From NCBI GenBank assembly GCA_036677425.1, contig JARFVT010000013.1:1860001-1924000 (forward strand): a stretch of 64,000 bases of DNA, given 5' to 3'. The position numbers and the translations under genes were made by a program. This document shows positions 9,938-18,790 of this stretch, in pieces. The notes under the pieces were generated by a model. The model searched no databases. It was not told the origin of the DNA and saw only the letters and a program-made list of their open reading frames with translations. This DNA is from JARFVT01 sp036677425. GTDB taxonomy: Bacteria; Pseudomonadota; Alphaproteobacteria; UBA8366; Aestuariispiraceae. Numbering within the stretch: the first letter of the stretch is position 1; each line of letters begins with the position of its first letter.

Positions 9938-11086
9938 TTAATTTTGAGTTTTAATTTCATTATAAGCCCAGTCAATCCAAGGCATTAATTTTTCCATATC
10001 ATCACTATCAACCGTTGCCCCACCCCAAATACGTAAACCAGCAGGCGCATCACGATAACCATTTATATCAAATGCTATACCTTGTTTATCAAGCAATTGG
10101 GCCATTTTTTTAGGTGCAGTTGCCTTTAATTCGCTCGGTAAATCACAGGTATCTGATAATTTTAAACAAATCGATGTATTGGATCTGATATTATCATCTT
10201 CACATAAAAACTCTATCCAGCTGGTTTTTGCTACCCATTTGCTAACCGCAGTTAAATTAGCATTACTGCGCTTGATCAAACCTTTTAATCCACCAATTTT
10301 TTCAGACCAACAAAGCGCATCAAGCACATCTTCGACACAAATCATCGATGGGGTATTAATAGTCGCACCGCTAAATATACCATCGATCAGTTTGCCACCC
10401 TTTGTCATGCGGAAAATTTTAGGCAAAGGCCATGCGGGTGTGTATGTTTCTAAACGTTCAACCGCGCGCGGGCTAAGCACTATCATGCCATGAGCTGCTT
10501 CGCCGCCCAATATTTTTTGCCAAGACCATGTGGCAACATCGATTTTATCCCATGGTAAATCCATCGCAAAAGCCGCCGATGTGGCATCGACAATGGTTAA
10601 TCCTTTTCTATCAGCAGGAATCCAATTACCATTGGGGATTTTAACGCCCGATGTTGTGCCATTCCATGTGAAAACCACGTCGCGATCACAATCGACCTTG
10701 TTTAGATCGGGTAATTGACCATATGGCGCATCAAAAACACGTATATCATCCAATTTTAATTGATTTTTAACATCACTTACCCAACCCGCGCCAAAGCTTT
10801 CCCAACAAACCATATCAACACCGCGTGCGCCAAGCATCGACCATAAGGCCATTTCAACCGCACCAGTATCCGAACCTGGAACTATACCAATTTTATAATC
10901 ATCAGGTATAGCCAAAATTTTACGAGTTTTTTCAATGACCATCTTCAGACGTGATTTACCCTCTCTCGATCGATGCGAACGACCAATAAGCGAGCTTTGT
11001 AATAATGATACAGACCAATCGGGGCGTTTAGCGCATGGCCCAGATGAAAAAAATGGTCTTAACGGGCTAACTGTTGGTTTGCTCAT
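9938..11086 (-). CDS. serC: Phosphoserine aminotransferase (alphaproteobacterial type)
   Basis: This 382-residue PLP-dependent class-V aminotransferase converts 3-phosphohydroxypyruvate to phosphoserine with glutamate. The N-terminal FFSSGPCAKRPDWS and the segment LIGRSHRSREGKSRL are characteristic of the alphaproteobacterial SerC subfamily. The PLP lysine is expected in WSWQKILGGEAAHGM. It is first of two genes with serA, which starts 28 bases downstream, and together they give two of the three steps of the phosphorylated serine pathway. The third enzyme, SerB, is not in the window. Confidence 0.95.
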   Translation of the reverse strand: MSKPTVSPLRPFFSSGPCAKRPDWSVSLLQSSLIGRSHRSREGKSRLKMVIEKTRKILAIPDDYKIGIVPGSDTGAVEMALWSMLGARGVDMVCWESFGAGWVSDVKNQLKLDDIRVFDAPYGQLPDLNKVDCDRDVVFTWNGTTSGVKIPNGNWIPADRKGLTIVDATSAAFAMDLPWDKIDVATWSWQKILGGEAAHGMIVLSPRAVERLETYTPAWPLPKIFRMTKGGKLIDGIFSGATINTPSMICVEDVLDALCWSEKIGGLKGLIKRSNANLTAVSKWVAKTSWIEFLCEDDNIRSNTSICLKLSDTCDLPSELKATAPKKMAQLLDKQGIAFDINGYRDAPAGLRIWGGATVDSDDMEKLMPWIDWAYNEIKTQN

Positions 11087-11354
11087 AGAAATAATCCTTA
11101 TAATTAGAAACTAATATTAATATAAAAATTTGAATAAATATGAAAATTAAATTTACGCAAAATATTGCATCGCAGCAAAATATACCTCTATCCAAAAGTA
11201 ATACAAGAGCTTATTTGTCGTTTTTTGTAATATATCAGTCGTAAAATCATAATTAATTATAATATTTTTAAAATTTAAAATTCATTATGAATAAGTTAAA
11301 TATATAATTAGATAATCGATAATATAGACTTATCAATGCTAATAAGATTAATAT
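11087..11354. other. Intergenic stretch upstream of serC, no gene seen
   Basis: These 268 very AT-rich bases separate the small membrane-protein gene from serC, both on the minus strand. The stretch should carry the serCA promoter. I see no open frame with a ribosome site, no RNA gene, no riboswitch-like fold and no convincing operator. Confidence 0.5.
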
Positions 11355-11684
11355 TTAATATGGGCAATTGGGTTTATTGCAATTACCTTGTGCGCTAACC
11401 GATATAAAGGCATGGCAAGTTGGGCATTCTTCTGTGTCTTCGATTATATCTATATCATCATTAGCTTGATTATATCTATTAGCTTGGTTTTCTTTTCGCC
11501 CATTTTTTTGCCCATTTTTTCGCCCACGCGCCATGCGGCGTAATCGTTCAGACATCGTGCGTTCAGTTGGTTTGCGTTTTCCCGTTTCAATGCGTTGCAA
11601 GCGACCAATATATTTAAACCCCTTCCAAACCACCATTAAAATGATGATTAGAACAATAAGTTTACCTAAACTTATACCAAACAT
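11355..11684 (-). CDS. Small membrane protein with C-terminal zinc-ribbon-like motif
   Basis: This is an unrecognised 109-residue protein. An N-terminal membrane helix (residues about 8-22, LIVLIIILMVVWKGF) is followed by a strongly basic stretch (RLRRMARGRKNGQKNGRK), an acidic patch (DDIDIIEDTEE), and a cysteine block C-x2-C then C-x4-C near the end (ECPTCHAFISV, GNCNKPNCPY), which suggests a small metal site. It is last in a minus-strand run after the tRNA methyltransferase and the S49 peptidase, with gaps of about 55 bases, so it is probably part of that operon. Its function is unknown. Confidence 0.7.
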   Translation of the reverse strand: MFGISLGKLIVLIIILMVVWKGFKYIGRLQRIETGKRKPTERTMSERLRRMARGRKNGQKNGRKENQANRYNQANDDIDIIEDTEECPTCHAFISVSAQGNCNKPNCPY

Positions 11685-11739
11685 AATTATATAGCCCCAA
11701 TATTATAAGTGGCGTTAAAATATAAACCAAACCATTAGA

Positions 11740-12687
11740 TCATAAACCTAAACGATGCCACCATAACCGATCCTCGGCCGCATTTATCGCAGCTGGTGCA
11801 ATATTTTCGACCGCATTAGACATGTTTAACATGCCAAGTTTTTTCTCAAACCAGCCTTTTGATTTAGTCATGACTTTAAATTTAACTTTATCACCAAATT
11901 TATCACGACACACGCTACGCATATCGCCTATTTCATCAATCAAGCCCATTTCTTTGGCTTTTACCCCTGTCCAAAATGAACCAGAGAACATTATTTTTTC
12001 ATCTGCGCTTAATTTATCACCACGACGCGATCTTACATAACCCTTAAATTGATCATGGATATCTTCTTGCAAAGACTTAATATGGGCGATATCGCTGGCT
12101 TTTTCAGGTTTAAATGGATCAAGTTGCGATTTTGTTTCACCAGAAGTATAAACTCTGCGTTCTATGCCCAATTTTTTGATAGCATCGCAAAAACCAAAGC
12201 TTGCAGAAATAACCCCAATAGAAACAAGGATACATGCAGGTTGAGCGTATATTTCATCAGAAGCACAGGAAAGCCAATATCCACCCGATGCGGCGGCATC
12301 TTCACAAAAGGCCAAAACTGGTATTTTTTTCTCATCGGCTAATTGACGAATAAGCCCCGCAATCAGGCTAGATTGCACCGGTGATCCACCTGGCGAATTA
12401 ATCACCAAAGCCACAGCCTTTACCTTTGGCAATTTAAAGGCCTCTTCAATATTTTCTGAAAGATCAGCCAATGAAAGACCACCACGGCGTATGCCACCGC
12501 CTTGGCCAATAATGCCAGACAATGGTATTACTGCCACTTGTGGCGAGCTGCCAAAAATTTTATTTAATTTTTTACCGATGATAGGCAGCCGACATAATAG
12601 CTTACGTTCAGGTTGCCTTTTTGAATCTTTGCTTAGTTTCTCATTTAAGATTGAATTCTCATTTAAATTATTTTCACTCATAATCAT
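11740..12687 (-). CDS. S49 family serine peptidase (SohB/SppA-like)
   Basis: This 315-residue S49 peptidase is of the single-domain type. The family uses a Ser-Lys dyad. The serine is expected in EDAAASGGYWLSCA (the ASGGY context) and the lysine in SGETKSQLDPFKPE. VINSPGGSPVQ forms the preceding oxyanion-region loop. No clear signal peptide or transmembrane helix is seen at the N terminus, unlike classical SppA. Members degrade signal peptides or small membrane proteins. It lies 54 bases after the methyltransferase gene on the same strand. Confidence 0.87.
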   Translation of the reverse strand: MIMSENNLNENSILNEKLSKDSKRQPERKLLCRLPIIGKKLNKIFGSSPQVAVIPLSGIIGQGGGIRRGGLSLADLSENIEEAFKLPKVKAVALVINSPGGSPVQSSLIAGLIRQLADEKKIPVLAFCEDAAASGGYWLSCASDEIYAQPACILVSIGVISASFGFCDAIKKLGIERRVYTSGETKSQLDPFKPEKASDIAHIKSLQEDIHDQFKGYVRSRRGDKLSADEKIMFSGSFWTGVKAKEMGLIDEIGDMRSVCRDKFGDKVKFKVMTKSKGWFEKKLGMLNMSNAVENIAPAAINAAEDRLWWHRLGL

Positions 12688-12741
12688 TTAGATAGTCAGT
12701 AAAAAGACATTTGCCAAGTGCTTAATATGTAAATTAAATAG

Positions 12742-13497
12742 TTAAGATATAAATAAGCCTGCATTATGACGTAAAATATTATCTGTTTGTTTAGTATAAC
12801 GGTTATTTTCCGCGTGCAATATTAAGCCTGCGGTTAATTTTGCCACACCATTTGTTGATTTTTGTGCCCTAATAATCACCCGTTTTGCATCCCTGCCCGC
12901 AAAAGGGAAAAGTGGAATTATCGTAACATCCCCTGCCCTGCCATAAAGCAGAGATAATATTTCATCTATTCTATCGGCGCGATGTATAATGGTTAATCCG
13001 CCCTTGGGTTTTAACATTTTCAATATAAAATCTATCCAATGGCTAAGATTTGCATTGCCTTCCATATTGGCTATATTCTTTGCGCTAACTGGTGATGAAA
13101 TGGCTTTATTAGCAGCTAAAAACGGCGGGTTTGCCATGATTTGTTGAAAGCTGCCTGTAGCAAAATCAGATGAATTTGAATTTATATCGCATATATTTAA
13201 TAAATCACCATGAATGATTTTGATACGATCATCCAAAAAATTTAATTTGGCATTTTTAATGGCAAGTTCGGCATAATCTTTTTGCAATTCAAGGCCGATT
13301 ATTTCCACATCTGGCACACGTGCGCCATAACATAATGCTGCCACCCCAACACCTGCGCCTAAATCCAGAATCTTGCCATTGGAAATTTCCGGCACTGCTG
13401 CTGCCATTAAAACTGGGTCCATCGCCGCACGATAACCTATCTTTGGCTGTTTTACTAAAATCTTACCATCCAAGAATTTATCATTGGTTAATTCCAT
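12742..13497 (-). CDS. tRNA1(Val) A37 N6-methyltransferase-like protein
   Basis: This 251-residue class I SAM-dependent methyltransferase has the SAM-binding loop ILDLGAGVGVAALCYGAR (about residues 43-60) and the amino-methyltransferase motif IMANPPF (NPPF, expected for N6-adenine methylation). The overall layout matches the YfiC/TrmN6 group that methylates A37 in tRNA-Val, but related small-RNA methyltransferases share these motifs, so substrate identity is an inference. It heads a minus-strand run with the S49 peptidase and the small membrane protein. Confidence 0.8.
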   Translation of the reverse strand: MELTNDKFLDGKILVKQPKIGYRAAMDPVLMAAAVPEISNGKILDLGAGVGVAALCYGARVPDVEIIGLELQKDYAELAIKNAKLNFLDDRIKIIHGDLLNICDINSNSSDFATGSFQQIMANPPFLAANKAISSPVSAKNIANMEGNANLSHWIDFILKMLKPKGGLTIIHRADRIDEILSLLYGRAGDVTIIPLFPFAGRDAKRVIIRAQKSTNGVAKLTAGLILHAENNRYTKQTDNILRHNAGLFIS

Positions 13498-13781
13498 TAT
13501 TTTCTTCTTTAATTTATCTTAAAATAACTTAATTATTATAAACGCCATGATTAATGACAAAAATCAATTATAAAATCATACAATTGCTTAATGTAGTCTT
13601 GAACCTACTGGCTAGTTTATCTATGTTTGTCCAGATTTTTAATATTATTAATTAATTCTAATATTTTAAGCGGAGCAGTATTTTGGCGATAATAAATATG
13701 GAAGATAAAAAACTTTCCAAAGGCCAGCCATCTAAAGATGCGCCATCGATTGATAAATTATAAAAATTAGTCGATAATGAT
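13498..13781. other. Intergenic region with the probable original 5' end of the prenyl synthase gene
   Basis: This region separates the divergent methyltransferase and prenyl-synthase genes. Bases 13,683-13,781 are in frame with the prenyl synthase and look coding, but an in-frame TAA lies at 13,761-13,763. A ribosome site (AAGCGGAGCAG, 13,668-13,678) stands 7 bases before TTG 13,683, and an in-frame ATG is at 13,698. The rest is AT-rich with no other feature seen. Confidence 0.5.
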
Positions 13782-14717
13782 ATGGTCAAGGTCAATCAAT
13801 ATATAATTGATAATATGAAAAGCCCTGTGGCATTAATACCACAGCTTGCGGGGCATTTGATTGCCGCAGGCGGTAAAAGGTTGCGACCAATGTTGACAAT
13901 TGCCGCTGCCCAAATGTGTGAATATAAAGGGGAGCGTCATATTGGCCTTGCCGCATGTGTTGAATTTATTCATACCGCGACCCTGTTACATGATGATGTT
14001 GTCGATCAATCTGATCTAAGGCGCGGGCAGGAAAGCGCCAATATGTTATGGGGTAATCAGGCATCGGTTTTGGTTGGTGATTTTTTATTTTCACGGGCAT
14101 TCCAATTGATGGTTGCCGATGGCTCAATCCCTGTTTTGAAAATTTTATCGGACGCATCAGCGGTCATTGCTGAAGGTGAAGTTTTGCAATTAATGACTGC
14201 AAATGACCCAACCACAAGCGAAGATGCTTATTTAGAAGTAATAAAGTCAAAAACTGCAGCACTATTTGCTGCTGCCAGCCAAATTGGCGCGGTTGTAGCC
14301 AGCAAATCACAAAAACACGAAGATAGCCTGCGTAGCTTTGGCACTAATTTAGGAATTGCCTTTCAACTAATCGATGATGTTTTGGATTATTCGGCAAAAC
14401 AAGCCGAACTTGGTAAAAGCATTGGCGATGATTTTAAAGAAGGCAAAGTAACATTGCCGATAATACTTGCATGGGCAAAAGCCAATGATGAAGAACGGCA
14501 ATTTTGGACAAGAACCATCGCAAAGTTAGATCAAAAAGACGGCGATCAAGGCCATGCGATGGATTTAATGGTTAAGCATGATACATTAAATGACACTGTA
14601 AAAAGAGCAGAATATTATGGCACAATAGCGCAGGGTTCACTAAATATATTCCCAGATAGCGAGATTAAAGAAACATTGATGGAATTGGTAGATTTCTGCA
14701 TCAGACGTGCCTATTAA
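13782..14717 (+). CDS. Polyprenyl (octaprenyl-type) diphosphate synthase
   Basis: This trans-isoprenyl diphosphate synthase extends farnesyl diphosphate with IPP to make the quinone side chain. Both aspartate-rich motifs are present: LLHDDVVDQSDLRRG (first, about residues 67-81) and FQLIDDVLDYSA (second), along with GGKRLRPML. As called, it is 311 residues, about 30 shorter at the N terminus than usual. The upstream in-frame sequence from 13,683 or 13,698 encodes a plausible family N terminus (ending DKL, stop, KLVDNDMVKVNQ) broken by TAA at 13,761. The ATG at 13,782 has no clear ribosome site. Either translation re-initiates there, or the stop is a recent mutation or a sequence error. Confidence 0.88.
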   Translation: MVKVNQYIIDNMKSPVALIPQLAGHLIAAGGKRLRPMLTIAAAQMCEYKGERHIGLAACVEFIHTATLLHDDVVDQSDLRRGQESANMLWGNQASVLVGDFLFSRAFQLMVADGSIPVLKILSDASAVIAEGEVLQLMTANDPTTSEDAYLEVIKSKTAALFAAASQIGAVVASKSQKHEDSLRSFGTNLGIAFQLIDDVLDYSAKQAELGKSIGDDFKEGKVTLPIILAWAKANDEERQFWTRTIAKLDQKDGDQGHAMDLMVKHDTLNDTVKRAEYYGTIAQGSLNIFPDSEIKETLMELVDFCIRRAY

Positions 14718-14748
14718 TAATTTTACCATCTGGCTATATTGATAAAAA

Positions 14749-17076
14749 TCATTTGGTAGTGGCGATATATTGACCATCCCAATTAACATCAGGCGGTGAT
14801 TTTTTATAATCCATAATGCGCGCAGTTTTGATTGCCAAATATTGATCCATAACTGCATCAAATCTACCAGTTAATTTTTCAATCAAACCCAATGCCTGAT
14901 CCCATTTTTGACTGCGATAACATTTAATCATTTTTGCATGTATCATTGAATATTCATCAAATTTTTGAGCGTTGATTTTATCAAAATTACCAATGCTGGT
15001 ATAAATATGAACCGCTTCACTTTTACCTTTAACCGCGATTAAATCCAATTCCAATATGGCATGGCTGGATTTTACCTTTATCGCCGTATTATGGCCTAGA
15101 ACAATATCAACACCATAGTTTTTTGATTGCCCCTCTAACCTTGCCGCCAGATTAACGGCATCACCAATCACCGAATAATCGAATCTTTGTTCTGAACCCA
15201 TATTACCGACAACACATTGACCCGTATTAATTCCAATGCCAACTTTTAATGGTAAAAAAACCTCACCTGATATTTCAGCCTCTGTTTTCCTTAACGCATT
15301 TAATTTATCAAGCGATGAAAAAATACCATGGGCGGCTTCTAAGGCATGTAACTCTTGTAATTCATCGTCAAATGGTGCATTCCAAAACGCCATTATACAA
15401 TCGCCCATATATTTATCTATCGTGCCATTACGTTGCAATATTTCGTTGCTAAGCGGGGTTAACAGGCGGTTTAGTAGCTGGGTTAAACCTTGTGGGTCAT
15501 CATTGAAGCTCTCAGAAATAGTTGTGAAGCCACGAACATCACAAAAAAGCAAACTCATGGTCTTTGTCTCCCCACCAAGGGTGAGCTTTTCAGGGCTTTC
15601 GGCTAGTTGCTCCACCAAATCTGGTGATAAATATTGGCCAAAGGCAGAACGTATTTGGCGCTTTTCAGCAGCATCGCGCACATAATTGCTAAATACCAAG
15701 GTTAAAAACACCATGAATGTAGCCGCACTTGGGAAGCTTACATCCAGTAATAACTGCTTTTGTGAAAAAAGATACCAGCTAAATGCAATCAATGCAGTTA
15801 CAATTGTTATTAATCCCGCCAATGTCCAAAAAGGCCCGATACGTGGAATAAAAACAACCATTAATAAACCCGTAGCAAAAATTATAATAATTTCAAAACC
15901 ACGCATTTCAACAGGATATTCCAGATAGCTTTTTTCCAATATTGTCTCAAGCAAATTTGCATGAATCTCCACCCCCGGTAGGCGTGAACTGATCGGTGTT
16001 GCCCTGATATCAAGCAAACCCGTCGCCGAAGTTCCAATTATGGCTATTTTACCAGCAAGGCGTCCTTTGACACGGTCATTGATTATATCGCTGGCCGATA
16101 CATACATGCGGCCTTTGTTATCGGGGCTGTTAAAAATATCTGGCTTCGCATAATAAACCCAAACACGACCATTGCCATCGGTGGGAATTATATATGCGCC
16201 ATTTGGCGTTTGTAATCTAACATCCATAATTCCGCCTTGGTTGATCAATAAAAATATACTGTTACCACCAAATGCAGTTCTTAATATCTCCGTTGCCAAT
16301 GCGGGTTTTATAATTCCTTCAATTTTGATTATAATGGGAATACGTCGTATGATACCATCAATTTCTTCCTCAACCGAAAACATACCACGACTGGTGGCGG
16401 CTTTTTCTAAAATATCTAAATTTGCAATCAATGATTGTTGTGCAAAAATATATTTATCTAAATCATTGATATTTGCGCCTTGTAAAGACTTTACACCTTT
16501 AAATGTAGTTTGTTGCGCCGCTATGCTAGGTTTTTTGATTGATGGGGTTTTTGACCCTGCCTGGCCCAATACTATGGGCATAGTTTTGATGGCACTGGCT
16601 AATATTTGATCATTATCTGGCAATGATCGCAAATCAGAAAGTGTATCAGGCCGCGCCCCGATAATTATCTTAGCAATATTTGCTGGCGATGTTTTATCCG
16701 ATTCGGCAAAAACAGCGTCAAAACCAACGACAATAGCCCCTTGATCGCGCAAACTTGTAACTAATTTAGCTATTATTGTTCGAGGCCAAGGGAACTGCCC
16801 TAATTCTGCTAGGCTTTTCTCGTCAATATCGACTATTACCACAGGGCTATTTATATTTGCTGCTCGTGGCTTCATACGATTATAGCTATCGAATACTGCC
16901 ATTCTTGAACGTTCTATCACTCCGAAATCAGAAAACCTTAAACTGATCGCAGCAAATATAACAAACATGGCAATGATTGTTCCAATATTACTAAAAAATA
17001 ATTTAAACAGCCCCTTTGGAAAGAAAATATCAACACAGAACTTGTTAAAAATATTTTTTATGTTAATTTTTGGCAT
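14749..17076 (-). CDS. CHASE2-domain adenylate/guanylate cyclase
   Basis: This 775-residue membrane signalling enzyme starts with an N-terminal membrane helix (about 28-46). An extracytoplasmic CHASE2 sensor domain follows (about 55-350; VVIVDIDEKSLAELGQFPWPR is typical). A cluster of membrane helices covers about 385-460, then a class III cyclase domain about 500-700. The metal-binding aspartates are expected in LLFCDVRGFT and KYMGDCIMAFW, and the segment YSVIGDAVNLAARLEG is the usual cyclase signature. The family makes cAMP or cGMP from the triphosphate; which one cannot be told here. It is convergent with the prenyl synthase, 31 bases apart. Confidence 0.9.
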   Translation of the reverse strand: MPKINIKNIFNKFCVDIFFPKGLFKLFFSNIGTIIAMFVIFAAISLRFSDFGVIERSRMAVFDSYNRMKPRAANINSPVVIVDIDEKSLAELGQFPWPRTIIAKLVTSLRDQGAIVVGFDAVFAESDKTSPANIAKIIIGARPDTLSDLRSLPDNDQILASAIKTMPIVLGQAGSKTPSIKKPSIAAQQTTFKGVKSLQGANINDLDKYIFAQQSLIANLDILEKAATSRGMFSVEEEIDGIIRRIPIIIKIEGIIKPALATEILRTAFGGNSIFLLINQGGIMDVRLQTPNGAYIIPTDGNGRVWVYYAKPDIFNSPDNKGRMYVSASDIINDRVKGRLAGKIAIIGTSATGLLDIRATPISSRLPGVEIHANLLETILEKSYLEYPVEMRGFEIIIIFATGLLMVVFIPRIGPFWTLAGLITIVTALIAFSWYLFSQKQLLLDVSFPSAATFMVFLTLVFSNYVRDAAEKRQIRSAFGQYLSPDLVEQLAESPEKLTLGGETKTMSLLFCDVRGFTTISESFNDDPQGLTQLLNRLLTPLSNEILQRNGTIDKYMGDCIMAFWNAPFDDELQELHALEAAHGIFSSLDKLNALRKTEAEISGEVFLPLKVGIGINTGQCVVGNMGSEQRFDYSVIGDAVNLAARLEGQSKNYGVDIVLGHNTAIKVKSSHAILELDLIAVKGKSEAVHIYTSIGNFDKINAQKFDEYSMIHAKMIKCYRSQKWDQALGLIEKLTGRFDAVMDQYLAIKTARIMDYKKSPPDVNWDGQYIATTK

Positions 17077-17234
17077 ATTATGATCTTCTTATGGCCTTCT
17101 TAATTAAAATTATAATATTATTAATAATTACCAGCTTATATTTAAAATAAATTTATGTCTTCCATTTTATATATAAAATTTGCGAATCTATATTATCAAT
17201 TAAATAACATGTATAATATTTCATGCAGGAAAAA

Positions 17235-18362
17235 ATGCTTTACAATTTACCAAAATATTCAATTAAAGCTATAATTCTATTAACCTTTCTTCTTTTGAAT
17301 TCATGCGCTAATATAGCAAATAAGCAAGATACTATACCAGCCACGGATAATCTATTGGTAGAATCTAGCCCACATGCAGAAAATGATAATAAAAATGCGG
17401 GAAAAAATAATATAGTAATAAATAACAGCCACCCATCTTTCAAAGTTGGCGATTATTTCAGTTTTAATAACCCAGACATAACATGGCAAGTAACAGCTGT
17501 TGACGGCGAAAATGTGGAATGGGAAAACAATAATGGCGATAGCCAAATTACTTCTAAAAATCCATTATTGCCCGCATTGGAATGGAAAAGCAAAAAACGC
17601 GGCGAAGGCCGACGGATAATTTCTGATATTAAGGGTAAGTTTTTCCCATTGCGGGTGGGAAATCAAATATTTTTTAAAACCACGGTTAACACCAGTAAAC
17701 CACCATATGTATGGGAATTTGATTGGGCATGCGATTTCACATCAAAAGAAAAAATCAGCGTCCCCGCTGGTATATTTGATACATATAGGGTTGATTGTTA
17801 CCGTCAAAAACCAGAGAAATGGTCATTTTATTATGCCCCATCCATTGGCTATTATGTCAAAATGGAAAGTAATAACAATGTAAATCCCAATGATATAAGA
17901 ACAAGAGAGTTAGTCGAATTCTCGCATTCAACCATCAATAATAGAACAATACCAGCAATAGCAGAAGATGTGGATAATATTGTGAATGCAATTTATAAGC
18001 AGAAAATTGAAACAATAGATTTTTCCCCCACATCGCAAATCAGCCAAAAATCAAACCCACAAATATCAAAAACAAAAAAAATCATTGTATCGGCGGCATT
18101 ACCCACAAGTTATAGTTATGGCGCACATATTGAATCATTTAGAAATGCTTTAAATATTGACAAAGCTTGGCAACAAATAACTGCCAAATACCCTAATTAT
18201 TTAGCAAATTTTGAAAAAAGCGTCCGTCGTGTAGATTTAGGGAAAAAGGGTATATTTAACCGATTAATAATTGGTAAATTTAAAAGTAAAGCCGCAGTTG
18301 TGAAATTTTGTAAAAAATTAAAGCAAATTGGGCAATCTTATTGCATGCCAATGATACTTTAA
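17235..18362 (+). CDS. Lipoprotein with C-terminal SPOR-like domain
   Basis: This protein has a lipoprotein signal ending in the lipobox LLNSC. A central domain (about 70-240) with no family I can name contains several tryptophans and a pair of separated cysteines. The C-terminal 85 residues resemble a SPOR domain: YGAHIESFRNALNIDKAWQQ, then VRRVDLGKKGIFNRLIIGKF, then FCKKLKQIGQSYCM. SPOR domains bind denuded peptidoglycan strands at division sites. I use ATG 17,235 because AGGA lies just upstream; ATG 17,223 is in frame but precedes that site. Outer-membrane anchoring and cell-wall binding are inferred; the central domain's role is unknown. Confidence 0.78.
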   Translation: MLYNLPKYSIKAIILLTFLLLNSCANIANKQDTIPATDNLLVESSPHAENDNKNAGKNNIVINNSHPSFKVGDYFSFNNPDITWQVTAVDGENVEWENNNGDSQITSKNPLLPALEWKSKKRGEGRRIISDIKGKFFPLRVGNQIFFKTTVNTSKPPYVWEFDWACDFTSKEKISVPAGIFDTYRVDCYRQKPEKWSFYYAPSIGYYVKMESNNNVNPNDIRTRELVEFSHSTINNRTIPAIAEDVDNIVNAIYKQKIETIDFSPTSQISQKSNPQISKTKKIIVSAALPTSYSYGAHIESFRNALNIDKAWQQITAKYPNYLANFEKSVRRVDLGKKGIFNRLIIGKFKSKAAVVKFCKKLKQIGQSYCMPMIL

Positions 18363-18465
18363 GCGGTTAAATATAACTATTTTTATATTTTAATTATTAA
18401 TAATATTCTTAGCACTAGAATGATCAAAAATAGATAGGATATTTTCATATATTGAAATATCAAAA

Positions 18466-18775
18466 TTAAATAAAACAACAGCCAATAACATTCCAAGTAA
18501 CCAATAACATTCCAAGTAATAAGGCAAATAATAAAATAATGATATCAATTATTACTGCCATAAACTTGCGTTGTTTTCCTAAATTGTCAATATCTTATAA
18601 CAGCTCACCAAGCTTGTTTGATAGTTTTTTGTTGTTTAAATTCATATCCGATTGATAGCGGACAAGCGATGTGGATAAATCAGCTCTCAGGCTGTTATGC
18701 GACCGTTGATTAAATATGCCTTGAATTCTTCTTTGCTACATTGCTCATAAGAATCTAACGCCCAATTTATTTATT
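18466..18775 (-). pseudogene. Decayed small membrane-protein gene
   Basis: This 428-base stretch between the SPOR lipoprotein and dinB has no intact gene, but the minus strand reads as broken coding sequence. One frame gives WALDSYEQCSKEEFKAYL and stops at 18,687-18,689. The overlapping frame gives RADLSTSLVRYQSDMNLNNK, stops at 18,595-18,597, and continues past the stop as DIDNLGKQRKFMAV into a hydrophobic membrane-like stretch ending at 18,466. Together they read like one helical, C-terminally membrane-anchored protein with one frameshift, one stop and no start codon. A 19-base tandem duplication falls inside it. Identity is unknown. Confidence 0.4.
18482..18519. repeat. Perfect 19-bp tandem duplication
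   Basis: The 19-base unit CCAATAACATTCCAAGTAA occurs twice in direct succession (18,482-18,500 and 18,501-18,519). It lies in the membrane-helix part of the decayed gene at 18,466-18,775, and 19 is not a multiple of three, so it would shift the frame. Confidence 0.9.
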
Positions 18776-18790
18776 AAATAAATATAATGT

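Noticed and set aside
9910..9975. Longer N-terminus for serA
   Set aside because: The extra 22 residues are a low-complexity lysine/isoleucine run that overlaps serC, while ATG 9,909 has a ribosome site and the family N terminus.
11087..11354. Riboswitch or small RNA upstream of serC
   Set aside because: No conserved stem architecture or terminator/antiterminator pair could be recognised in this AT-rich stretch.
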